Part shown: piece by piece, positions 54,276 to 62,526 of the stretch
How the letters are laid out: every line of letters starts with the position of its first letter
How positions within the stretch are numbered: the stretch's first letter is position 1
Assembly (NCBI GenBank): GCA_021732145.1
Contig: JAKFVN010000006.1
Coordinates: 1-64,000, forward strand
Length of the DNA: 64,000 nucleotides
From: Alphaproteobacteria bacterium
GTDB taxonomy: Bacteria > Pseudomonadota > Alphaproteobacteria > UBA9219 > RGZA01
Direction of reading: 5' to 3'
Notes under the pieces: generated by a model
Told to the model about the DNA's origin: nothing
The model's database searches: none
What the model saw: only the letters and a program-made list of their open reading frames with translations
Program-made: the position numbers and the translations under genes

Positions 54276-56524
54276 GCAGGCTTGGTTTCAGTTGCGATAA
54301 CCGTTGCCGTTTTTGAATCCAGTTGTTGCCGGTTTTCACCCTGCAATGCCATATCAATCGTTTTTTGAACGCTGATGGGGTACGGAATATCGATGCCCGC
54401 CTTATCAAACGCGGCTTTTAAGCGCAGCATATATTCGCGCTTGATCGCCCATTGCTTCTGGCCATCGGTTTTCATGCGCGCGCGCATGGCAATGGATGAT
54501 GCATCAAAACGCTCAATCCCGAAGATTTCCATCGCTTCGTAGATATAACGCGTATAGGCCTGATCTTTGCGCATGACATCGGCAACCTGCTTCATTATTT
54601 CCATGACTTGCTTCAAATCGGCATCATAGCCAACGCCCACATCAACCAGGACATAGGCATAATTTTTGGTCTGGTTGACAATGCTGGTCACTTCACTGAA
54701 GGGGATGGAATGCACATGGCCTGTTATATCGCGCAATCGAAGCGTACGGATGGTGAAGCTTTCGACAACGCCTGAATGTTCCCCGACCTTCACGACATCA
54801 CCTATGGAAATGGTATCTTCAAGAAGGATAAAGAGGCCGGTGATAAAGTCTTTTACAAGGGTTTGCGCACCGAACCCCACCGCCAAGCCGATGATACCAG
54901 CACCCGCAAGAAGCGGCGTGATATTAAGCCCGAATTCGGAAAGGATAATGAAGCTCGCAATGATAATCAGCGTTGCATGCGATGCATAGCGGACAAGCGG
55001 CAACAGTGTGCGCATGCGCGCACTGCGTTCAATGCAACGGCCATGCGCATCTTCGCCTTGCAAATACCGATCCACGCCGTTGCTGACAAACTCCCACGCC
55101 ACAATAACAATGAACAAGGTAATCATGATGGAAACGGCAGACGAGAGAACCTTCTTGCCGATGGGCGATGCAAACCATGCCGCTGTATCAAAGCCCCATG
55201 CACTTAAAATAATGAACGTGCCGATAATCCAGGCAAACGCCTTTACCACCCGATCCAGAATGGGAAGATATGAATTGGTACGCTGCTCAAGAAACGGGTA
55301 CTGGCGTTTTAATTCCTCGGGCAGCGCAAAGCCCTTCTCCACCAGGTGGTTAATACTGGAAAGAATAAACCGGAACAGGATAAACGTCACAAGCGTGATC
55401 AGCGTCGCCTTAATCAGCGTCGTAAAGCCCTGCTCAATATCCAGCGCGGCAATCACATAGCCGATCACCAGATAGACAATCGCCAGCACGTGCCACACAT
55501 CGGCAACGCGTTCCCGCGTGGATTGAACAAATCCTGACTGCTGTTCCTTGTGCTTGCCACGCAGCCAGCTTGAAACCTGCGCGCGGTTTTGCAGAACAAT
55601 AATCACCACCATCAAGGTAATCATCAATCCGATGAAGGACGAGAATGCATGGACAGATCCCTTTGGCACATCCAGATACAGCGCGGCTTGCGACAGGAAG
55701 AAGCCGAATACGATGAAGGCCGATAAACGCGTGCACCATACGAACAGATAGGCCGCGCTTTCATCTGCCAGCGGCAGGAAGCGCAACCGTGGCGCACGTT
55801 CCGCGAAAATCATTTGCAATACCCATGTAATCACATGCTGCACAATGAAGGCATCAAGGAAAGCCACCATCGCCTTGGCCGGCTTGGGTTCAAGCTCGAA
55901 CACACCAAGCGTAAACAGTGCCGCGGCCGTGAACCCGATGACCGGCAGCAATGATAAGAGATGGTAGCCAAAAAATGCACCCAGCTTGGAGGGCAGGTTA
56001 TTGAAATTCAATTCAGCAAGCATGCGGCGTGGACGGCGCAAAAACAGCTTCACGATATATTTGGCAATCAGCCCTGCCATGATGGCTGCTGCGGCCTGCG
56101 CAAAGAAATTAAGCCATGCCGCGCGTGCCTCCTCGCTATCAAACTGCTTTTGCAGCCATTTGGATATCTGCGGTAAATCGGCAAAGCTTCTCACGATCAT
56201 CGTAAAGGTCGAGCTTGCCGCTGTCATCGAATTGGTGATGGCATCAAGCGCCTGAACACTGGGCACGGCAGGTTGTTTACTTGTTGCATCGGTTGAGGCG
56301 GTGGCGGCTCTTAATGCCTTCAGCTTATTGAGGAACGCGTCACGCTCTGCCTGGTTTTCCAAGGTCTGAATGACCGTGTTGATCTGCTCATCGGTCAGCT
56401 TGGTGTCATTCTTTTTCAACGCCTCTTCTACTTTTTGCGCAACCGCAGGCCCGGACGGCAATTGCGCAACCGCAGGCGCGCCGAATGATAAAACCAGCAG
56501 AAGGATAAGTGGAAGGTACCGCAT
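54272..56524 (-). CDS. large MscS-family mechanosensitive channel
   Basis: 750 residues. A signal peptide (MRYLPLILLLVLSFGAPAVAQ) leads into a periplasmic helical part (about 20-120). Many membrane helices follow (about 140-530). The MscS core at about 530-700 includes the pore helix AGAGIIGLAVGFGAQTLVKD and GLFILLEDTISIGDVV. The cytoplasmic beta domain and a C-terminal tail end the protein. It lies 23 bp downstream of a P-II gene on the same strand, an unusual pairing. Confidence 0.9.
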   Translation of the reverse strand: MRYLPLILLLVLSFGAPAVAQLPSGPAVAQKVEEALKKNDTKLTDEQINTVIQTLENQAERDAFLNKLKALRAATASTDATSKQPAVPSVQALDAITNSMTAASSTFTMIVRSFADLPQISKWLQKQFDSEEARAAWLNFFAQAAAAIMAGLIAKYIVKLFLRRPRRMLAELNFNNLPSKLGAFFGYHLLSLLPVIGFTAAALFTLGVFELEPKPAKAMVAFLDAFIVQHVITWVLQMIFAERAPRLRFLPLADESAAYLFVWCTRLSAFIVFGFFLSQAALYLDVPKGSVHAFSSFIGLMITLMVVIIVLQNRAQVSSWLRGKHKEQQSGFVQSTRERVADVWHVLAIVYLVIGYVIAALDIEQGFTTLIKATLITLVTFILFRFILSSINHLVEKGFALPEELKRQYPFLEQRTNSYLPILDRVVKAFAWIIGTFIILSAWGFDTAAWFASPIGKKVLSSAVSIMITLFIVIVAWEFVSNGVDRYLQGEDAHGRCIERSARMRTLLPLVRYASHATLIIIASFIILSEFGLNITPLLAGAGIIGLAVGFGAQTLVKDFITGLFILLEDTISIGDVVKVGEHSGVVESFTIRTLRLRDITGHVHSIPFSEVTSIVNQTKNYAYVLVDVGVGYDADLKQVMEIMKQVADVMRKDQAYTRYIYEAMEIFGIERFDASSIAMRARMKTDGQKQWAIKREYMLRLKAAFDKAGIDIPYPISVQKTIDMALQGENRQQLDSKTATVIATETKPA

Positions 56525-56547
56525 GAATGATAATACGCTGTATAGGG

Positions 56548-56886
56548 TTAGATGGCGGCTGCGCCACGTTCTTGGGTGCTGATGCGCACCACCTGTTCAA
56601 TGTTGTAAACAAAGATTTTGCCATCGCCCACTTTACCGCTGCCGGCGGATTTCAAAATGGTGTCCACAACGGCATCGACCTGGCTATCTTCCACTGCAAT
56701 GTCAAATTTTACTTTGTTAACGAAACTGGTCGCGGCTTCCGCGCCCACATACATTTCCGAATTGCCTTTTTGGCGGCCATAGCCGCGCACATCCGTCACG
56801 GTCATGCCATGCACGCCCATTTCATTGAGCGCTTCACGCACTTCGGTAAGCTTGAAAGGCTTAATGACGGCAATAATCATCTTCAT
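56548..56886 (-). CDS. P-II nitrogen regulatory protein lacking Tyr51
   Basis: 112 residues, full-length P-II. KPFKLTEVREALNEMGVHGMTV and GKVGDGKIFVYNIEQVVRI are the two family signatures. The T-loop reads GRQKGNSEMYVGAEAATSF. Tyr46 is kept, but position 51, the classical uridylylated Tyr, is Ala, and position 47, usually Arg, is Val. It should still bind ATP/ADP, but uridylylation by GlnD at 51 is impossible. No amtB follows; the next gene is an MscS channel. Confidence 0.92.
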   Translation of the reverse strand: MKMIIAVIKPFKLTEVREALNEMGVHGMTVTDVRGYGRQKGNSEMYVGAEAATSFVNKVKFDIAVEDSQVDAVVDTILKSAGSGKVGDGKIFVYNIEQVVRISTQERGAAAI

Positions 56887-56983
56887 GTAAGGGCTCCGGC
56901 AATCGTGATGTCTGGTATGAAATTCTGTGTTGTATATCCAGTGAATTGGCCTAAATTATAGCAATCATTTGAACCGGTCAATT

Positions 56984-58348
56984 ATGCGTAAAACAAGCGA
57001 AAAACAAAAAAAACAGCACGATGTCATCATCGCGGGCGGCGGCCTTGCGGGGCTTGTCATGGCAGCGCGGCTTGGCAGCGCCGGGCTTGACGTAGCGGTG
57101 GTTGAACGCATTGCCCAGGCCAACATGACCAGCACCGCCTTTGATGGCCGCTCCACCGCCATTGCCTATGGCTCCGCCAGAATTCTCGATGCATGCGGTG
57201 TGTGGAATAAAATTAAAGATACCACCTGTCCGATTGATGATATTCGCGTCGCCGACCAACGCAGCGCCCTGACACTGGATTTCGAAAGTAAGGACGTATT
57301 TTTATGCGATGCCTCTGCGCCAAATGGCGCAACCGGCCCTGCTAAGGACGTATTTTTATGCGATGCCTCTGCGCCAAATGGCGCAACCGGCCCTGCTAAG
57401 GACGTATTTTTATGCGATGCCTCTGCGCCAAATGGCGCAACCGGCCCTGCTGGGGGCGATAAGGCTTTTGGCTATATTGTTGAGAACACGGTTTTCAGAA
57501 CCGCGTTGTTTGAGCGGTTGGCCGAACTAAACAACGTAACGCTCGCCTGCCCAGTTGCCATACAAGCTATTCATTATGAAGACGATGCCATAACGCTGGC
57601 TTTAGATGATAATTCAACGCTGCGCGCCAGGCTGCTGATTGCGGCGGACGGCAAAAAATCATTCTGCCGCGAGCATGCGGGCATACAAGCGCGCCATTGG
57701 TCATATAACGAAACCGCGCTGGTGGTCACGATTAAGCATACCATGCCGCATCATAATCTGGCGCTGGAATACTTTTACCCCGGCGGGCCATTCGCTGTGT
57801 TACCGATGAGCGATAACCGATCCAGCATCGTATGGACTGAAAAGCCTGATACCGCCGCAGCATTGCACACAATGCCGGAAGACGAGTTTATTGGGCTATT
57901 GAAAGAACGTGGCTGCGAAAACCTTGGCGGCATTTCGCTGGCAACACCGCGCCAGCAATACCCGCTGCGCTTTATGCTGGCAGATAGTTTGCACGCCCCA
58001 CGCCTTGCCTTGATTGGCGAAGCCGCGCACAGCATGCACCCCGTCGCGGGCCAAGGATTCAATCTAACTGTACGCGACATTGGCGTATTGGGCGATTTGA
58101 TTGAAATGCGTTTCAAAACCGATGGTGATATTGGCGCGGATGAATTGCTGCAACGCTATGATGCTGGGCGGCAGCTTGACCACTTCACCTTCATGACTGC
58201 AACCGATGTACTGGTAAAATTATTCTCAAATAATGTCCTTCCCTTGCGCCTTATCCGCCGCTTTGGCTTAGCGTTGATTGAGAAAATTCCGCCTGCAAAA
58301 AAATTCTTCTCGCGCATGGCGATGGGCTTGATCACCAGCGGTAAATAA
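56984..58348 (+). CDS. UbiH/COQ6-family FAD monooxygenase with an internal triple repeat
   Basis: 454 residues. FAD loop IIAGGGLAGLVMAARLG near the N-terminus, DGRSTAIAYGSARIL typical of the UbiH/UbiF/Coq6 group, and LALIGEAAHSMHPVAGQGFNL near the C-terminus. Enzymes of this group hydroxylate the ubiquinone ring. Residues 103-156 are three identical 18-residue copies of KDVFLCDASAPNGATGPA, between two normal segments (TLDFES and GDKAFGYIVENTVF). The frame stays open. TTG 56969 is an alternative start. Confidence 0.9.
   Translation: MRKTSEKQKKQHDVIIAGGGLAGLVMAARLGSAGLDVAVVERIAQANMTSTAFDGRSTAIAYGSARILDACGVWNKIKDTTCPIDDIRVADQRSALTLDFESKDVFLCDASAPNGATGPAKDVFLCDASAPNGATGPAKDVFLCDASAPNGATGPAGGDKAFGYIVENTVFRTALFERLAELNNVTLACPVAIQAIHYEDDAITLALDDNSTLRARLLIAADGKKSFCREHAGIQARHWSYNETALVVTIKHTMPHHNLALEYFYPGGPFAVLPMSDNRSSIVWTEKPDTAAALHTMPEDEFIGLLKERGCENLGGISLATPRQQYPLRFMLADSLHAPRLALIGEAAHSMHPVAGQGFNLTVRDIGVLGDLIEMRFKTDGDIGADELLQRYDAGRQLDHFTFMTATDVLVKLFSNNVLPLRLIRRFGLALIEKIPPAKKFFSRMAMGLITSGK
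57290..57451 (+). repeat. three perfect 54-bp tandem repeats in the UbiH-family gene, REP-related
   Basis: Units 57290-57343, 57344-57397 and 57398-57451 are identical. Each holds the hairpin TGCGCC-AAAT-GGCGCA. Bases around it (GCGATGCCTCTGCGCC, then GGCGCAACCGGCCCTGC) closely match the reverse complement of the palindromic elements after cmk and rpsA. The unit length is a multiple of three, so the protein frame is kept. Confidence 0.9.
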
Positions 58349-58508
58349 TAGCCGCCGCATAATCGGGCCGGGCAACCAGTCAAGTAACGCCTTGAAATTG
58401 TATCGTTATTTTCGAATAACATTGAATCGTCACAATTGGCTATTATGTTCTGCATGCGCGCATCACCACACCCAAGCTTTAACACGCGCTTCATAGGAGA
58501 ACAAAAAC

Positions 58509-59246
58509 ATGACGAACAATCCATTCAATCGCGGCGCTGATAGTGCGAGCATTGAACGCCTTGGCATGGACGCAGGCCTTCGTGCCCATATGCTGCGCAT
58601 CTATAATTACATGGGATTAGGCGTTGCCATTACCGGTCTCATCGCCTGGCTGATTGGCGAAAACCCGGCGCTGTACGCACCGTTCTTTAATGAAGTAACG
58701 CGTAAAATTTCCATCCTTGGCTATGTCGCCATGTTTGCCCCGCTGGTATTCATGCTGTTCATGGGCGCTGTATCGCAGCGTTCATCCGCATCAACCCTGC
58801 AAGGCATGTTCTGGCTGTTCTGCGCCCTGATGGGTGTTTCGATGTTTAGCGTCTTCATCATCTTTACAGGCGCAAGCATTGCAAACACCTTCTTTGTGTC
58901 GGCGGGTATGTTTGCTGCAACATCATTGTCGGGATATACGACCAAAGCCGATTTGACCAAATTCGGCAGTTTCCTGATGATGGCAGTCATTGGCCTGATT
59001 ATCGCATCCATCGTGAACATCTTCCTGAATTCCACGATGATGCAGTTCATCATCTCTGGCGTTGGCGTGCTGGTATTCGTGGGCTTGACCGCGTATGACA
59101 CCCAGCGCATCAAGGACAGCTATTCGGAAAGCTATGGCGCAGAAAGCAACGACAAGCTGGCTATACTGTCGGCATTACAGCTTTACCTGAACTTCGTGAA
59201 CTTGTTCCAGTACATGCTGCAATTCATGGGTAGCCGCAGGAACTAA
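58509..59246 (+). CDS. Bax inhibitor-1 / YccA-like membrane protein
   Basis: 245 residues with seven membrane helices. The family C-terminus VGLTAYDTQRIKDSY and LALYLNFVNLF-like sequence (here LQLYLNFVNLFQYML) are present. Bacterial members (YccA, YbhL, YetJ types) modulate FtsH or act as pH-dependent calcium leaks; which applies here is unknown. TAGGAG-like sequence precedes the start and a strong terminator follows. Confidence 0.92.
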   Translation: MTNNPFNRGADSASIERLGMDAGLRAHMLRIYNYMGLGVAITGLIAWLIGENPALYAPFFNEVTRKISILGYVAMFAPLVFMLFMGAVSQRSSASTLQGMFWLFCALMGVSMFSVFIIFTGASIANTFFVSAGMFAATSLSGYTTKADLTKFGSFLMMAVIGLIIASIVNIFLNSTMMQFIISGVGVLVFVGLTAYDTQRIKDSYSESYGAESNDKLAILSALQLYLNFVNLFQYMLQFMGSRRN

Positions 59247-59267
59247 GCGCTACGCATAACCGATTAT

Positions 59268-59301
59268 AAAACCGCTCAGCGAAAGCTGGGCGGTTTTTTT
59301 A
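59268..59301 (+). terminator. rho-independent terminator after the BI-1 gene
   Basis: Stem AAACCGCTCAGC / GCTGGGCGGTTT with one T-G pair and a GAAA loop, followed by a T-run. Confidence 0.92.
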
Positions 59302-59332
59302 TGACCCATATGCGCTCAAACGCCGCGTAGCT

Positions 59333-59366
59333 TCGCACCATTTAGGTGCGAGCCGCCCTTGGCGGC
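59333..59366 (-). other. two abutting hairpins at the end of the heme operon
   Basis: TCGCACC-ATTTA-GGTGCGA (59333-59351) and GCCGCC-CTT-GGCGGC (59352-59366) touch without spacer, 2 bp from the hemY stop codon. On the minus strand no T-run follows. Possible transcript-end stabiliser. Confidence 0.7.
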
Positions 59367-59367
59367 C

Positions 59368-60657
59368 TTAATTCTTATTGATTGATTGCTTGTGCAGCGG
59401 CGTTGCCCAGTGCAGCGTATTAAAGCGGTTGCAGGATGCGCAAATGCCCTGCCATTCACCATGCGGCTGCTTGCAGGATGTGCACACCCATGCTTCATCG
59501 GGCGGCGCGGAAACCGCCAGATTTTTCCATTGCGCAACGGCAGCTTTATCATTCGTTTGAACATCTTCGATATGCGCCAGCAAATCATAATAATCGCGGC
59601 GCGGATGCGCTTCGGCCAATGCCTTGGCATAACTGCGCGCCTGGCCCCAAAGCCCAGCCTTGGTCAATGCGCGTGCAACAAGGAGTTTTGAGCCCGGATT
59701 GGCCAGATTGCTGTTGGCCAGTTTTTCGGCGGCTTGCGCTTTCTGCAAATCGCTGCGGCCGGTTTTCAAGCTTAAGTATAAATCGCCCAGCTGTTCATGC
59801 CCGCAATGCGGCCATGCGCGTTCAATGAGCGCCGCGGCTTCCTTTGCCTTATCCTGCTTTGCCAGCGCCCTGGCAGATGTCAGCACCGTTGGCACCCAGT
59901 GGGGGTGCATGCGGTCAGCCTGGAGAGTCATTTCAAATGCCTGCGTCGGGTGATTATGTTCCAGCGCTTCGCGCGCGCGTTCGGTCAGCAATGCCGCCTT
60001 GGTATCGCGCCATTCCTTGCGCGGCATGCTGTGGTGAACGCGAAGCTGTTCCAGTGTCTGCATCGCCTTTTCCCAGCTGCGCTGACGCACCAGCACTTCG
60101 AATAACAGTTTTTTGGCAAGCGGCAGTTGTGGATGCTTTTCGGCAAAGCTGGTGGCGGCTTGCAATGCCTCACCCTGCTTGTTGTCGCGCAAATGCTGTT
60201 CAATGATTTGCTTCCACGCATAGGGCGAACTGGTTTCGGCCACCGCGCTGGTGGTGGGTTCCTCTGCCTGCTGCCCTACATGCGATTTCACAAGATCAAC
60301 AATCTGCGATGGGCCAAGCAGCTTTTCAGCCTTGCGCAGGAACTTCACGCCCTTGCCTTTTTTCTGCTCGGAAAACGCGCCAATCGCATCGGTAAGCATT
60401 TTTTGACCCAGGCGCTGCTGGCGCAAATGGGTGTGCATGCGGTAAAGGCGCGGCGTATTGCGGATGGCCGCAATGGTCTTTGCGGTTTTATAGGAAATGA
60501 CAACCAGCAGCGCCACAACGCCCAACGCAAGCGCAGCCGATGTTTCAATAACACTGTCTTTCCATTCAAAGGTAATCCGGCCCGCACGCTCCGCCACCCA
60601 TACGGCGACAAAGACAACCAGAATGATCTTTAAAAGGAATACGAGTAATCTAATCAA
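59368..60657 (-). CDS. hemY: HemY-like heme biosynthesis membrane protein
   Basis: 429 residues. Two N-terminal membrane helices (about 5-22 and 40-58) are followed by TPR-like helical repeats. The C-terminal zinc ribbon CTSCKQPHGEWQGICASC is common in alphaproteobacterial HemY. The protein belongs to the HemX/HemY group of heme clusters, not to protoporphyrinogen oxidase. Exact role unclear. Last gene of hemC-hemD-mic60-hemY, overlapping the preceding gene by 4 bp. Confidence 0.87.
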   Translation of the reverse strand: MIRLLVFLLKIILVVFVAVWVAERAGRITFEWKDSVIETSAALALGVVALLVVISYKTAKTIAAIRNTPRLYRMHTHLRQQRLGQKMLTDAIGAFSEQKKGKGVKFLRKAEKLLGPSQIVDLVKSHVGQQAEEPTTSAVAETSSPYAWKQIIEQHLRDNKQGEALQAATSFAEKHPQLPLAKKLLFEVLVRQRSWEKAMQTLEQLRVHHSMPRKEWRDTKAALLTERAREALEHNHPTQAFEMTLQADRMHPHWVPTVLTSARALAKQDKAKEAAALIERAWPHCGHEQLGDLYLSLKTGRSDLQKAQAAEKLANSNLANPGSKLLVARALTKAGLWGQARSYAKALAEAHPRRDYYDLLAHIEDVQTNDKAAVAQWKNLAVSAPPDEAWVCTSCKQPHGEWQGICASCNRFNTLHWATPLHKQSINKN

Positions 60658-61739
60658 TGGACGGGTTCCTCAGATACTTTTTCTGGCGCTTTCTTTACCG
60701 CAGGTTTTTCTGCTGGCGCAGCAACGGAGGCTGGTGCTGGCGGTTCGGCAACGGGAATGCCGACATCCTTTAAATCATTTAAAACGAGATGTTGCAGGGC
60801 ATTCACTGCTTCTTCGGTCAATGCGCGGTCACGCAGTTTTTCCTGCCAGCTTGCAAAATCCTTTGGCAGTTGCGCGGGGTTTTTCTCGGTAAAGGTTGAA
60901 GCAATACTGGTCGCCCTTGGCCAGTCGCCGGTTACGATGGCCGTTTGCAATTCATCCAGTGATTTGCCGATGGGGGTTCCATCATCCACCTGCCCGCTTT
61001 TTTTGCGCACCACGACCAGCTTTTGCAACTGGATGCCGATTTTATCCATCAGGCCATCGGCCTTATCGAGTTTCTCCCGCGCAAGGAAATCAGGCGCGAG
61101 TGCATGAAGGCCGTTTAGTAATGCAGTGTCGGATGCCAGTGGCTTATCAAAGCCTTTCAGCATATTATAAGCGTGCGCTGATGTTTCATTGGGAATGATG
61201 GTCGCTTCCAGTTCCTTCACATCATTCTGGAAGGATAAACCCAGCTGTGCCTTGCGCGTAATGCGTTCCAGCACCGATAACGCGGCGATGTTCTTTGATT
61301 TGGCCAGCAGTTCCGCCTTGATGTGCTGGCGCAGTTCCGCGTTTTGCTTTTCCCAATCCGCCATTTTGATATTTACGGCAGCGGCCGTGCCGGAAAGCTC
61401 CGCTGTATCCTTTGCTGGCGCTGGCATTTCATTCAGCTTTTGCGCCAGCGCATCCAATTGCTTTTTGAACGTGTCATTCATTACCGTCAGGGTGTTTTCC
61501 TGCGCCTTTAAGCGGCTTGCCATATCGCTCGATGAGTTTTCGGTCATCAATGGCGACACCACCTTGCCTTCGCGTACATCGGCGGTTGACCACAGTTGAT
61601 AGCCGGAAATGCCCAGCGCAAGCAGCGAGAAAATAAATGCAATTGTCGCGCGTGTCGTGCCGGCGACATGCGGCGACTTCGGATTAATCGTTGAATCGGA
61701 TTTCATCAGCGAGGAGCTGGTGGAGGGTTCGTTGGTCAT
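60654..61739 (-). CDS. Mic60/mitofilin-like (HemX-position) membrane protein
   Basis: About 361 residues from ATG 61739, or 374 from GTG 61778; neither has a strong ribosome binding site. One membrane helix lies near the N-terminus (TIAFIFSLLALGISGYQLW). A coiled coil (about 75-160) and a C-terminal helical domain rich in Leu follow. Topology and position between hemD and hemY match the alphaproteobacterial Mic60 homologues, relatives of mitochondrial crista-junction mitofilin. It ends in a Pro/Ala/Lys-rich tail. Assignment rests on context and topology. Confidence 0.75.
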   Translation of the reverse strand: MTNEPSTSSSLMKSDSTINPKSPHVAGTTRATIAFIFSLLALGISGYQLWSTADVREGKVVSPLMTENSSSDMASRLKAQENTLTVMNDTFKKQLDALAQKLNEMPAPAKDTAELSGTAAAVNIKMADWEKQNAELRQHIKAELLAKSKNIAALSVLERITRKAQLGLSFQNDVKELEATIIPNETSAHAYNMLKGFDKPLASDTALLNGLHALAPDFLAREKLDKADGLMDKIGIQLQKLVVVRKKSGQVDDGTPIGKSLDELQTAIVTGDWPRATSIASTFTEKNPAQLPKDFASWQEKLRDRALTEEAVNALQHLVLNDLKDVGIPVAEPPAPASVAAPAEKPAVKKAPEKVSEEPVH

Positions 61740-61796
61740 GCGTGGCACCGGTTTATGCAACTGGGTTGTATCAATCACCCCACTAGCATGTGGCTT

Positions 61797-62525
61797 TCAA
61801 AGGCCTTTTGCAAGACAATCCCTTAAACAATCCATCATCGCCTGATGGGTGGGCGATTTTGCAACGAAAACCGATTTCCATGCGGTTTTATCAAGCGATG
61901 CAGCAATGCTGTCGCTCAAGCAAAATGCGCGAAGGCGTTTGGTATTTCCCTGTAGCCCAGCCGCTGTTATGAGGGTATTGAAAATATCCGCCGTGCGCGC
62001 GGAATAAAACAACACGCCCGCCAGTTTGCTTTGCTCCAAGGCATTCAATGTTGCCGCATCAAACTGCTTTACCGCATTGGCGGTATAGACCAGACGCTGG
62101 TCAATGCCAAAACCTGCATCCAGTAACGGCTCATAAAATTCGGTATGCGCATGTTCCGATGTAATATGCAGCAGCGCGCCTGCATTTGGTTGCACCGATG
62201 CCTTGATAAGGCGTGGCAAATCAGCGGATTGCTCAGCGGTGGCGGCGATATTTTTAAAGCCTGCCGCCTTGAACAGGGCTGCGGTTTCCTTGCCTACAAT
62301 AAACATCGGCAATGTTTCGGCGTTTTCCAGCGCTTTGATGCCCACCAGCGCATTGCGGCTGGTAATAATCAGGGCAGATGTGGTTGCAGAAATGGGTTCC
62401 ACGCCCGTAATCGGCTGAATATCCATCATCGGGTCAAGCAATGTACTGGCCCCCAGCGCTTCCACATCCTTTTGCGTTGCGGCGGCATGTTCAATCGCGC
62501 GGGTGATAAGAATAACTGGTTTCAT
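61797..62525 (-). CDS. hemD: uroporphyrinogen-III synthase
   Basis: 242 residues from MKPVILITRAIEHAAAT. Cyclises hydroxymethylbilane with inversion of ring D. Family marks are weak but present: LITRAIE at the start, LIITSRNALVGIKAL, LLHITSEHAHTEFYEPL and FYSARTADIF. It starts 1 bp after the hemC stop, the usual hemCD arrangement. In-frame codons upstream lie within hemC and are not needed. Confidence 0.9.
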   Translation of the reverse strand: MKPVILITRAIEHAAATQKDVEALGASTLLDPMMDIQPITGVEPISATTSALIITSRNALVGIKALENAETLPMFIVGKETAALFKAAGFKNIAATAEQSADLPRLIKASVQPNAGALLHITSEHAHTEFYEPLLDAGFGIDQRLVYTANAVKQFDAATLNALEQSKLAGVLFYSARTADIFNTLITAAGLQGNTKRLRAFCLSDSIAASLDKTAWKSVFVAKSPTHQAMMDCLRDCLAKGL

Positions 62526-62526
62526 A

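Noticed and set aside
57290-57451. Regular repeats that could suggest a CRISPR array
   Set aside because: The units are contiguous with no unique spacers and lie in a long open coding frame.
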